Source: Pseudomonadota bacterium
Lineage (GTDB): Bacteria; Pseudomonadota; Gammaproteobacteria; Xanthomonadales; Xanthomonadaceae
Assembly: GCA_023444765.1 (NCBI GenBank)
Contig: JAEXLY010000341.1
Coordinates: forward strand, 1-23,787
Direction of reading: 5' to 3'
DNA length: 23,787 nucleotides
The notes beneath the pieces were generated by a model that saw only the letters and a list, made by a program, of their open reading frames with translations, was not told where the DNA came from and made no database searches. How positions within the stretch are numbered: the stretch's first letter is position 1; each line of letters begins with the position of its first letter. Below are positions 15,257-22,331 of this stretch, one piece after another. The position numbers and the translations under genes were made by a program.

Positions 15257-16963
15257 TCAGCCGTCCTTGTGATGGCCCGTGATCGAAGCCGCCATGCGCA
15301 CCGCACGTTCGAAGTTCGACGCCATGTGCGGTGCGGCCGGTCCCTCGTCCAGGCCCATCCTCACGATCACCCGGTTGGGCTGCTCCTGCAGGCCAGAGAC
15401 GATCAGGACGATGCCGCGGCGATGGCAACGCTCGGCCAGCTTCTTCAGCGCGTGGACGCCGCTGGCGTCGATGACCGGCACCAGGCGCATGCGCAGGATC
15501 AGGACCTTCGGCGGTTCGAAGAACTGGTCGAGCAGGTTGTCCAGGCGGTTGGCGGCGCCAAAGAACAGCGGGCCACCGATCTGGTAGGCCTCGACGCCCG
15601 CCGGCAGGCTGGCGCGCTGGTCGACGTCCTCGCCAGCCGCGCCCGGCACGAGGTCGTCGTCGACCATGCGCACGCCCGAGCTCACCTCCACCGCCTCGGC
15701 CATCCGGAACATGAAGACGAAGGCGGCGAGCACGATGCCAGCCTGGATCGCCAGCGTCAGGTCGAACAGCACGGTCAGCAGGAAGGTGAGCAGCAGCACG
15801 AGCCGGTCGCCCCAGGGCGCCGACATGGTGTTGCGGAAGTTCTCCGCCTCGCTCATGTTCCAGGCCACCACCAGCAGCACGGCGGCCAGCGCGGCAAGCG
15901 GGACGTAGCGCATGAGCGGCGCCAGCAGCAGCATGAACAGCAGCAGAAACCCGGCGTGCAGCATGCCGGCCACGGGCGTGCGTCCGCCCGAGCGGATGTT
16001 GGTGGCGGTGCGAGCGATCGCGCCGGTCGCCGGCAGGCCGCCGAACAGGGCGGAGCCGACGTTGGCCACGCCCTGCGCGACCAGTTCACCGTTGGAACGG
16101 TGCCGCGAGCCGGTCATGCCATCGGCGACCACCGCCGAGAGCAGCGACTCGACGCCGGCCAGGAAGGCGATAGTGAAGGCGCTGGGCAGCAGTTCGAGGG
16201 TGCGTTCTACGGGGATATGCGGGAAATCGAACACCGGCAGCGAGGACGGCAGGTCGCCGAAGCGGCTGCCGATCGTCTCGGCGGGCAGGCCCAGCGCGGC
16301 AGCCGCCAGGGTGCAGATACACAGGGCGATGAGGAAGCCCGGCCACTTCGGCCTGCGCCGGCGCAGGCCGACGATGACGGCCAGGCCAAGCACCGTGAGC
16401 GCCACGGCGGCCGGCTGCGTGGTCGCGAGATGGGCGGCGTATGCGCTCCAGCGCTCGAAGAACTCGGCCGGCACCTCGTCCATGCCCAGCCCCAGCGCAT
16501 CCTTCACCTGGCTGGAGAAGATGCTCACGGCGATACCGGCGGTGAACCCGGTGATCACAGGCTGCGGCATGTACTTCATCAGTGTGCCCAGCCGCAGCAG
16601 CCCCGCGGCGATGAGCATGAATCCGGCCATCAGCGTGCACAGGATCAGGCCGCCGTAACCGAACTTCTGGATGACCACGAACACGACCGGGATGAACGCG
16701 GCGGTCGGCCCGCCGATCTGCACACGCGACCCGCCGAGGAACGAGATCAGGAAGCCGGCGATGATCGCCGTGTGCAGGCCCTTCTCGGGCGTGGTGCCCG
16801 AGGCGATCGCCAGGGCCATGGCCAGCGGCAGCGCAACCACGGCGACGGTGAGACCGGCCATCGCGTCGGCCTTGAAGGCCTGGACGCCGTAACCCTCCCT
16901 GATCACCGTGAGCAGCTTGGGCTCGAACATCCGCAGGTACTGGCGGCGATCGAAGCTGGCCAT
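15257..16963 (-). CDS. SulP family anion transporter with STAS domain
   Basis: A 568-residue SLC26/SulP inner-membrane carrier for sulfate, bicarbonate or related anions. It opens with a short cytoplasmic stretch and a SulP-type first helix region (DAMAGLTVAVVALPLAMALAIA), followed by about 12-14 hydrophobic segments, including GLHTAIIAGFLISFLGGS with the typical IGGPTAAFIPVV. A cytoplasmic STAS domain starts near 453 and includes the DASG signature at 499-502. The substrate cannot be assigned from sequence; bicarbonate is possible since the group includes BicA-like carriers, but no carbonic anhydrase is fused. The ATG at 16963 lies three bases after the stop of the XRE regulator gene, so both share one transcript starting upstream of 17224. 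Confidence 0.94.
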   Translation of the reverse strand: MASFDRRQYLRMFEPKLLTVIREGYGVQAFKADAMAGLTVAVVALPLAMALAIASGTTPEKGLHTAIIAGFLISFLGGSRVQIGGPTAAFIPVVFVVIQKFGYGGLILCTLMAGFMLIAAGLLRLGTLMKYMPQPVITGFTAGIAVSIFSSQVKDALGLGMDEVPAEFFERWSAYAAHLATTQPAAVALTVLGLAVIVGLRRRRPKWPGFLIALCICTLAAAALGLPAETIGSRFGDLPSSLPVFDFPHIPVERTLELLPSAFTIAFLAGVESLLSAVVADGMTGSRHRSNGELVAQGVANVGSALFGGLPATGAIARTATNIRSGGRTPVAGMLHAGFLLLFMLLLAPLMRYVPLAALAAVLLVVAWNMSEAENFRNTMSAPWGDRLVLLLTFLLTVLFDLTLAIQAGIVLAAFVFMFRMAEAVEVSSGVRMVDDDLVPGAAGEDVDQRASLPAGVEAYQIGGPLFFGAANRLDNLLDQFFEPPKVLILRMRLVPVIDASGVHALKKLAERCHRRGIVLIVSGLQEQPNRVIVRMGLDEGPAAPHMASNFERAVRMAASITGHHKDG

Positions 16964-16966
16964 GGT

Positions 16967-17224
16967 TCAGTTCCCCGGAAGCGCCTTGAGCCGCACGCCG
17001 CGACCTTGCCCGGTACTGGGCTGGCCGTTGCCGATCAGTTCCACGCCGCACGCCTCCAGCGCATCCACCACCTTGGTGAGGGTGCCGACGACGCCACGCA
17101 CCGTGCCCTCGCTGGCCTCCATGCGCTGGATGGTGGGCAGCGACACCCCGGCCAACTCGGCCAGGCGGCGCTGGTCGATGCCGAGCAGGGCGCGGGCGGC
17201 GCGGAGTTGGGGCGCGGTGATCAT
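16967..17224 (-). CDS. Small XRE-type helix-turn-helix regulator
   Basis: An 85-residue DNA-binding protein consisting almost entirely of one Cro/CI-type HTH domain (about 5-60): LRAARALLGIDQRRLAELAG then VSLPTIQRMEASEG. The tail (GVELIGNGQPSTGQGRGVRL) resembles the short C-terminus of small regulators found beside transporters. It precedes the SulP gene by three bases and so is probably an autoregulator of the XRE-SulP operon. A dyad at 17286-17305 in the promoter region is a good candidate operator. The ATG at 17224 fits the domain boundary; no strong Shine-Dalgarno sequence is seen. Function as a regulator is confident; the signal is unknown. Confidence 0.9.
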   Translation of the reverse strand: MITAPQLRAARALLGIDQRRLAELAGVSLPTIQRMEASEGTVRGVVGTLTKVVDALEACGVELIGNGQPSTGQGRGVRLKALPGN

Positions 17225-17285
17225 GTGCGTCTCGCCAATGGTACGCGTAGAGCATGCAGGTCCACGCCATGATAAAGCAATTTCA

Positions 17286-17305
17286 GAACATTATTGGTGA
17301 TGTTC
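17286..17305. promoter_or_regulatory. Candidate XRE operator in divergent promoter region
   Basis: GAACAT (17286-17291) and ATGTTC (17300-17305) are perfect arms, extendable to eight bases with one mismatch around a central TTGG. The surrounding 17270-17325 is the most AT-rich stretch in the window, as expected of a promoter, and lies between the XRE-SulP operon (62 bases away) and the hemerythrin gene (105 bases away). Confidence 0.5.
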
Positions 17306-17409
17306 CATGCATCATATGGTGGACGCAAAGGCGCACCGTTCCGCCTCACGCAGCCGCCACGGCGCTTGTCGCAAGGTGGCATGCCCGCCCGGGACACGAA
17401 GGAACCGCA

Positions 17410-17940
17410 ATGGCGACTCGCGACATCCTCAGGACGCTGCAGGCCGAGCACGACGCCCTGCGCGACCTGTTCGAGGAAATGGAAACCACGACGGACCGCG
17501 CGTCCAAGAAGCGCGCGACGCTGCTGGCCAGGATCAAGGAGAACCTGCTGCCGCACGCCAAGTGGGAGGAGCAGGTGTTCTATCCGATGTTCGCCGAGCG
17601 CGCCGATCGGGACGGCCTGAAGACGCACGCCGAAGCGATCGAGGAGCATCGCGCGGTGGAGAACACGGTGCTGCCCGACGTACAGGCGGCCGAAGTGGCC
17701 ACGCCCCAGTTCGCCGGCAGGGTCAAGGTGTTCGGCGAGATGATCGACCATCATGCGAAGGAAGAGGAATCGACCATGTTCCGCATGGCGCGCAAGTTCT
17801 TCAGCGCGAAGGAACGCGCGGAACTGGATGGCGCCTACGAGGCGGGGACGGCCGCGCCGGCCGCCCGGGCGGCCATCCTGGCAGCCGAGGCGAAGACGGG
17901 CGCCAAGGCGACCCTGCGAAAGGTGACACGGCGCAGGTAG
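17410..17940 (+). CDS. Hemerythrin/HHE cation-binding domain protein
   Basis: A 176-residue cytoplasmic four-helix protein of the hemerythrin-like family, expected to bind a di-iron centre and act in oxygen, NO or oxidative-stress handling. Likely metal ligands follow the family spacing: H14 (AEHDAL), H49 and E53 (LPHAKWEEQVFYP), H80 (EEHRAVE), and H114 with E118 (DHHAKEEES). A basic, alanine-rich tail (from about 145) extends beyond the domain. The ATG at 17410 has AAGGA about seven bases upstream, and the starts in other frames are unsupported. It is divergent from the XRE-SulP operon and could share regulation with it through the dyad at 17286. It ends 16 bases from the convergent carboxypeptidase gene. 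Confidence 0.93.
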   Translation: MATRDILRTLQAEHDALRDLFEEMETTTDRASKKRATLLARIKENLLPHAKWEEQVFYPMFAERADRDGLKTHAEAIEEHRAVENTVLPDVQAAEVATPQFAGRVKVFGEMIDHHAKEEESTMFRMARKFFSAKERAELDGAYEAGTAAPAARAAILAAEAKTGAKATLRKVTRRR

Positions 17941-17956
17941 GCGGCGCTCCGCCAGG

Positions 17957-19297
17957 TCAGCGACCCGTCGGCGCCGGCAGCGCCGGATCGACATCCCCGG
18001 CGAGCGTCCACACCACGCGGGTGCCCGCCGGATCCCGGCTGAGGTGGAAGTAGGCGGGAACTCCAGGCAGGAAAGATCCCGCCCCCACGTCGCTTCCATC
18101 CGGTTGTGCGTGCGGAAGCAGATACAGCCCCTCGGCGCGGATCGTCCGACGCGCGCCCGCACCCGCCAGGTCGCCGATGTCGGCAATGCGGCCACCGCGC
18201 TCCAGCAGCGGCTGCTCGAAATCGACCATGACATCGGCCCGCACCGGCGGTTGCCCCGGCAATACCAGGGTCGCGCCGCTGACCAGGAGGTCGGGCCACA
18301 CCTTGCCGTTCTCGGGCAGTTCCTCGTAGTGCTCGAGCGGAAGCCCGGCATGCGCGCCCGTCGCGATCGCATCGAGCGCGCCCAGCAGCGCCAGGAAGTT
18401 GAGCCTGCGCAGGCGCTGCTTCTGCACATCGCCCTCGATCCCCCCCGATTCGATCAGCAGCGTCGACACCCCGGCGCCGGCGGTGAGATCGCCGAACGCC
18501 CGCGGATTGTAGGTATCGTCCCACCTGGCGATGTGCCCCCCGACGTACGGTTCCAGCACCGCGCGCACCGCCACCGCCACTTCCATGGCCCGCGCGCGGG
18601 CCGGCTCCACGTCGCGTCCGGCGTTCGGTGCGGGCGCGAGCAGGGCGATCGCGGTACCGCGTCCGGACGTCCCCACCCGGTACCCGACGCGCTGGTCGTG
18701 CAGGTTGAAGCCGAAGTCGGGCCGCACCCGTTCGCGCAGGTCGTGCAGCGCCCGGGCCTCGGGCGACGAGAGCGCGCGCGCATCGCGGTTGATGTCGATG
18801 CCCTGCGCATTGCGGCGCTGGAAGCGCGCGGCACCATCGGGATTGACGATGGGCAGGACATGCAGCCTGGTGGCCCGGTGCAACCGCAGTACCAGCGGAT
18901 GGCGCGGATGCGTGGCGAGGAACGCGAACAGGTCGGCCAGCGCCATGGATGCGGTGCTCTCGTCGCCATGCATCTGCGACCAGAGCAGGATCGACGTCTC
19001 GCCGTTGCCCCAGGACACGTGCCGCAGCGCCCGGCCTTCGACGCTCCGACCGACCTCTTCGAGCCGGAACTGGCGCCCGGTGACGAGGGGCAGGGCGATC
19101 TCCCACCAGTGCTCGGGCTGGAACCGGCGATCCTCAAGACCCGCGACCCGGATCCGCGTGGCGTACAGCGTGTCCACCTCTTCGAGCCAGTCCGGCGGCG
19201 CGGGCAGTGGCGCGCCGGCGGGCGGCATTCCGCAGGCGGGCGCCGCCAGCTGGCCGGCAAGGAGCAGGACGTACAACAACAGGGCAGGGGCGCGCAT
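17957..19297 (-). CDS. Secreted M14-family zinc carboxypeptidase
   Basis: A 446-residue metallopeptidase of the M14 family, which removes C-terminal residues from peptides or, in some branches, acts on murein peptides. Residues 1-22 are a signal peptide. Zinc ligands fit H110 and E113 (SQMHGDESTAS) and H200 (FNLHDQR); the substrate-binding NPDGAARF and DINRDA (153-173) are typical, and catalytic E283 lies in LLIESGG. A C-terminal beta-rich extension of about 120 residues follows the catalytic domain. The start is taken as ATG 19297 because GGAG lies nine bases upstream and the signal peptide begins there; ATG 19315 would add six residues. It is separated from the upstream small gene by two strong hairpins, suggesting its own promoter. 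Substrate unknown. Confidence 0.9.
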   Translation of the reverse strand: MRAPALLLYVLLLAGQLAAPACGMPPAGAPLPAPPDWLEEVDTLYATRIRVAGLEDRRFQPEHWWEIALPLVTGRQFRLEEVGRSVEGRALRHVSWGNGETSILLWSQMHGDESTASMALADLFAFLATHPRHPLVLRLHRATRLHVLPIVNPDGAARFQRRNAQGIDINRDARALSSPEARALHDLRERVRPDFGFNLHDQRVGYRVGTSGRGTAIALLAPAPNAGRDVEPARARAMEVAVAVRAVLEPYVGGHIARWDDTYNPRAFGDLTAGAGVSTLLIESGGIEGDVQKQRLRRLNFLALLGALDAIATGAHAGLPLEHYEELPENGKVWPDLLVSGATLVLPGQPPVRADVMVDFEQPLLERGGRIADIGDLAGAGARRTIRAEGLYLLPHAQPDGSDVGAGSFLPGVPAYFHLSRDPAGTRVVWTLAGDVDPALPAPTGR

Positions 19298-19410
19298 GCG
19301 CGAGGACTCCGGCATTGGCAGGCCATGCTCCGGGCCGGCCCGATGGATGTCAACGCGCTGGCTCGCGCTCGATCCTGGCCACACGGCGATGGCGCTGCCG
19401 CAACATGACG

Positions 19411-19429
19411 GGGCCGCGTCACGCGGCCC
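19411..19429. repeat. Near-perfect GC hairpin
   Basis: GGGCCGCGT (19411-19419) and ACGCGGCCC (19421-19429) are perfect nine-base arms around one C. It lies upstream of the carboxypeptidase gene and downstream of the small basic gene, so it could be a terminator for the latter or a protein-binding palindrome. Confidence 0.45.
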
Positions 19430-19461
19430 GCACGGACGGGACAGCGCGTGTTCAGTCGCTG

Positions 19462-19483
19462 CGCCGGCAGACCGATGCCGGCG
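19462..19483 (-). terminator. Hairpin just after the small basic protein gene
   Basis: Perfect eight-base arms CGCCGGCA (19462-19469) and TGCCGGCG (19476-19483) with a GACCGA loop begin two bases after the stop codon at 19485. The position is ideal for a terminator of the small gene, but no T tract follows. Confidence 0.55.
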
Positions 19484-19484
19484 T

Positions 19485-19619
19485 CTAGTTCTGCACCGGC
19501 TCCTGCGCAGCCGCCTTGGCTTCGCGTTCGGCGCGTTTTTTCGCGTCTTTCTCGTCCTGCTTCTTCTTCTTGGCCAGCTCGCGCTGGCGCTTTTCGAATG
19601 AATAGTTGGGCTTGGCCAC
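19485..19619 (-). CDS. Small lysine-rich conserved-type protein (44 residues)
   Basis: A short reading frame beginning GTG at 19619 with GGAG five bases upstream and ending TAG, directly followed by a hairpin. The product starts MAKPNYSFEKRQRELAKKKK, continues as a strongly charged K/E/A helix and ends AQEPVQN, so one long amphipathic charged helix is expected. Codons fit the genome style, and I recall similar short MAKPNY-FEKRQRELAKK proteins in other gammaproteobacteria, which supports a real gene. The role is unknown; a nucleic-acid- or ribosome-associated role is possible given the charge but is not shown. It is divergent from the GntA-like gene across 145 bases. Confidence 0.75.
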   Translation of the reverse strand: MAKPNYSFEKRQRELAKKKKQDEKDAKKRAEREAKAAAQEPVQN

Positions 19620-19764
19620 GGGGTCTCCAGGGTCATCAGGACCCCCAGTGTCTCATTTCGCGCGCGCGAGGTCGCGTGCGCCCACACGCGCCCTTGGCGC
19701 GCATCCCGGTAGCTTGGGTTGCACCGGATCCCGGACCCACGACGATGCCAGGAGCGAGTACCAA

Positions 19765-20511
19765 ATGAGATCGTGCGCTGTCGCCCGCATGTACACAGGC
19801 GCCACCACCGCCGCATCCGCGGACATGGACGCGGACGCGGAAGAAGGTCCGCTGTCCGCGAGCTTCCGCGCGTTCCTCGGCGATCACGCGTTTCCCTGCG
19901 TCGGCGCCAAGGCGGCGCTGGCACGGGGTGCGCTCGCCATCCACGAGTTTGCTGCGCTGGGAGACCGTCGCAACGATGCGTCCCTGCTGGACCGCCTCGA
20001 AGCCTTCGGCGCGATGCTGGGGGACCTCGAGACGCAGGACACGACGCTGCATTCTTTCGCTGCGATCTTCCGCGGGCCCCGGGACACCGACGAGCATCGT
20101 TTCGAAGCGCTGCTGTGGTCGCAGCTGCAGCGGCTGCACGACCTCGATGCGCGGCGCGGCGGGCACTGGGCCAGCGACGTCAGCGCCGACCCCGAGGATC
20201 CGGCCTTCAGCCTCAGCCTCGGCGGACACCCCTTCTTCGTCATCGGACTGCATCCGGGCGCTTCGCGGAGGGCGCGGCGGTTCGAAGCACCAGTCCTGGT
20301 GTTCAACTCGCACCGGCAGTTCGACCTGCTGCGCGCGGATGGGCGTTACGCGAAGATGCAGAAGGCCACGCGGACACGGGACCTGGCGCTGCAGGGATCG
20401 CTCAATCCGAACCTGGCAGACTTCGGCGTGGCCAGCGAGGCGCGCCAGTACAGTGGCCGGGCGGTCGAGCCGGAATGGCGTTGCCCGCTGCGGGTGAGGC
20501 GTTCGCGATGA
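19765..20511 (+). CDS. GntA-like (YqcI/YcgG family) haem-dependent N-hydroxylase homologue
   Basis: A 248-residue protein of the YqcI/YcgG family. Characterised relatives are haem enzymes that hydroxylate a guanidino nitrogen: GntA in guanitoxin synthesis and, as I recall, DcsA acting on arginine in cycloserine synthesis. Family marks here are FPCVGAKAAL (43-52), a central HRFEALLWSQLQRLHDLD (111-128), GGHPFFVIGLHPGASRRARRF (153-173, with conserved His/Arg), FNSHRQFDLLR (180-190) and the closing SEARQYSGR (224-232) before a WRCPL tail. The open frame extends further upstream, but ATG 19765 has AGGAG before it and starts where the protein begins to look natural; ATG 19789 is also possible. Its stop overlaps the DUF1989 start by four bases. 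No other guanitoxin gene is present, so the substrate is probably different. Confidence 0.88.
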   Translation: MRSCAVARMYTGATTAASADMDADAEEGPLSASFRAFLGDHAFPCVGAKAALARGALAIHEFAALGDRRNDASLLDRLEAFGAMLGDLETQDTTLHSFAAIFRGPRDTDEHRFEALLWSQLQRLHDLDARRGGHWASDVSADPEDPAFSLSLGGHPFFVIGLHPGASRRARRFEAPVLVFNSHRQFDLLRADGRYAKMQKATRTRDLALQGSLNPNLADFGVASEARQYSGRAVEPEWRCPLRVRRSR

Positions 20512-21146
20512 ATGCGCAGACATCCGGGGTGCCGCCGGTGACGGCCGGGTTCGAGCGGATCCCGCCGTGCTCGGGCCGCGCCATCGAACTCGACCTGGGC
20601 GACGAACTGGTCGTGCTGGATCCCATGGGCCAGCAGGTCAGCGACCTGACGGCGTTCGCGCGCGAAGACATGGCCGAGTATCTTTCCTCGGGGCGCTCGA
20701 TCGACTACGCGTCCAGACTGTGGCTGAGCACCGGCGACGTGCTGTACTCGAACAGGAGCCGGGCGATGTTCACCATCGTCGAGGACACCTGCGGGCGACA
20801 CGATTTCACCCTGACGCCCTGTTCGAAGCGCATGTTCGAACTGCTCTACGGTGAGACCGAAGGCCGGCCCGGCTGCGAAGGCAACCTGGCCAGCGCGCTT
20901 GCGCCCTACGGCATCTCCATCGACCGGATTCCGATCGCGTTCAATATCTTCATGCATGTTACGGTGGACGGCAGCACCGGTGCGATCTCGGTCCAGCCGC
21001 CACTGTCCCGTGCAGGTGACTTCATCCGGCTGCGGGCCCAGATGCCGCTGGTGGTGGCGATGACCGCATGCTCGGCGGGACAGTCCAACAACTTCAGCTA
21101 CAAGCCGATCGATTTCAGGATCGAGCGCGCGCATCTGCCCGGCTGA
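20508..21146 (+). CDS. DUF1989 (urea carboxylase-associated family) protein
   Basis: A 212-residue protein of the DUF1989 family, whose studied members include the CgdA/CgdB subunits of carboxyguanidine deiminase in guanidine breakdown. The probable metal-site cluster is DTCGRHDFTLTPC with C95, H98 and C105; C188 in ACSAGQSNNF and N146 in FNIFMHV lie in other conserved positions. The opening IPPCSGRAIELDLGDELVVL and the DPMGQQVSDLTAF motif are typical. CgdA and CgdB act as a pair, whereas only one DUF1989 gene is present here, so it may be homomeric and work on another compound. Its ATG lies within the GntA-like stop (ATGA), so the two proteins are made together. Function by analogy: hydrolysis or deimination of an N-modified guanidine. 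Confidence 0.88.
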   Translation: MNAQTSGVPPVTAGFERIPPCSGRAIELDLGDELVVLDPMGQQVSDLTAFAREDMAEYLSSGRSIDYASRLWLSTGDVLYSNRSRAMFTIVEDTCGRHDFTLTPCSKRMFELLYGETEGRPGCEGNLASALAPYGISIDRIPIAFNIFMHVTVDGSTGAISVQPPLSRAGDFIRLRAQMPLVVAMTACSAGQSNNFSYKPIDFRIERAHLPG

Positions 21147-21242
21147 CAGGCGCCCCGGCGGAACGCTGCGGCGGGCAGGCGGGACGCTCCGGTCACGCTG
21201 CAGCCGCTAGTGTGTGGCCCTAGAACCGGAAGTGGAGTGGAG

Positions 21243-22205
21243 ATGGGACTGCTGATCGACGGCCACTGGCACGACGCGTGGTACGACACCAGCGATGGCG
21301 AGTTCAAGCGGGAGGAAGCGAAGTTCCGCGACTGGCTGACCGCGGACGGCAGCTCCGGTCCCGACGGGCAGCGTGGCCACCGTGCCGAGCCGGGCCGCTA
21401 CCGCCTCTACGTCAGCTACGCCTGCCCCTGGGCCAACCGCACGCTCATCGTGCGTGCGTTGAAGGGCCTGGAGGAACTGGTGCCGGTGTCGGTGGTGCAC
21501 TGGCGCATGCGCGAGCACGGCTGGACCTTCGAAGCGGGCCCGGGCGTCACGGCCGATCCGGTGATGGATGCCCGGTACCTGCACCAGCTCTACACGCGTG
21601 CCAGGCCCGGCATGAGCGGACGGGTCACCGTTCCGCTGCTCTGGGACCAGTCCACCGGCACGATCGTGAGCAACGAGTCCTCCGAGATCATCCGCATGTT
21701 CAACCGCGCCTACGACGCCCTCGGAGCGAAGCCCGGCGACTACTATCCGCCGCCGCTGCGCGAGCGGATCGACGAACTCAACGCGCGCGTGTATGCCGAT
21801 GTCAACAATGGCGTGTACCGCGCCGGCTTCGCGACCACGCAGTCGGCCTACGAGGAAGCCGTGGTGCCGCTGTTCGAGGCCCTGGACTGGCTGGAGGACC
21901 TGCTGTCGGATGAGGAATGGCTGGTCGGAGGTAGGATGACGGAAGCCGACATCCGTCTGTTCACGACCCTGGTGCGTTTCGACGCCGTCTACCACGGGCA
22001 CTTCAAATGCAACCTGCGCCGCATCGCCGACTACCCGGCGCTGAGCGGCCTGCTCGGGCGGATGATGGCCATTCCGGAGGTCGCGGGCACGATCCGGCTG
22101 GACCATATCAAGCGTCATTACTACGAGAGCCACCGCCACATCAATCCGACCGGCGTGGTGCCGATCGGGCCAGCCGATCCGTTTCCTGGCGCACGGCGGT
22201 CCTGA
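21243..22205 (+). CDS. Glutathionyl-hydroquinone reductase (YqjG/ECM4-type GST)
   Basis: A 320-residue xi-class glutathione transferase. It reduces glutathionyl-hydroquinones with GSH through a catalytic cysteine: C61 in YVSYACPWANRTLI, the family signature. The thioredoxin-like N-domain includes RVTVPLLWD and the glutathione-binding NESSEIIRMFN; the C-terminal helical domain carries VYADVNNGVYRAGFA, WLVGGRMTEADIRLFTTLVRFDAVY and the late IKRHYYESHRHINPTGVVPIGP, all characteristic. The ATG at 21243 is preceded by GGAGTGGAG, giving a GGAG five bases away. It follows the DUF1989 gene by 96 bases on the same strand; operon membership is possible but the gap suggests its own start site. It detoxifies quinones in the cytoplasm. 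Confidence 0.95.
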   Translation: MGLLIDGHWHDAWYDTSDGEFKREEAKFRDWLTADGSSGPDGQRGHRAEPGRYRLYVSYACPWANRTLIVRALKGLEELVPVSVVHWRMREHGWTFEAGPGVTADPVMDARYLHQLYTRARPGMSGRVTVPLLWDQSTGTIVSNESSEIIRMFNRAYDALGAKPGDYYPPPLRERIDELNARVYADVNNGVYRAGFATTQSAYEEAVVPLFEALDWLEDLLSDEEWLVGGRMTEADIRLFTTLVRFDAVYHGHFKCNLRRIADYPALSGLLGRMMAIPEVAGTIRLDHIKRHYYESHRHINPTGVVPIGPADPFPGARRS

Positions 22206-22210
22206 CCAGG

Positions 22211-22234
22211 TCCCGCGTGTCGGCCGCCGGGACG
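22211..22234. terminator. Weak hairpin after the reductase gene
   Basis: GTCCCG (22211-22216) and CGGGAC (22229-22234) are perfect six-base arms with a 12-base loop, five bases after the stop. No T tract; a modest terminator candidate. Confidence 0.3.
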
Positions 22235-22331
22235 CGCGCCGGATCCGCGGCAGGGCAGGGCTGGCGCCGCCCGATTGTCGGTGCTGCGCACGCTCGCTAC
22301 CCTGTCACGGACATTCCGATCGGGCGACCGC

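Noticed and set aside
15221..17272. Plus-strand 683-codon open frame
   Set aside because: Antisense to the SulP and XRE genes, with histidine/glutamine/arginine-rich, motif-free translation.
19606..19764. Longer N-terminus for the GntA-like protein
   Set aside because: It would begin in the leader of the divergent small gene and read low-complexity sequence; AGGAG precedes ATG 19765.
19765..21146. A guanitoxin biosynthesis cluster
   Set aside because: Only the GntA-like gene is present. The cyclase, aminotransferase, methyltransferase and kinase genes of that pathway are absent.
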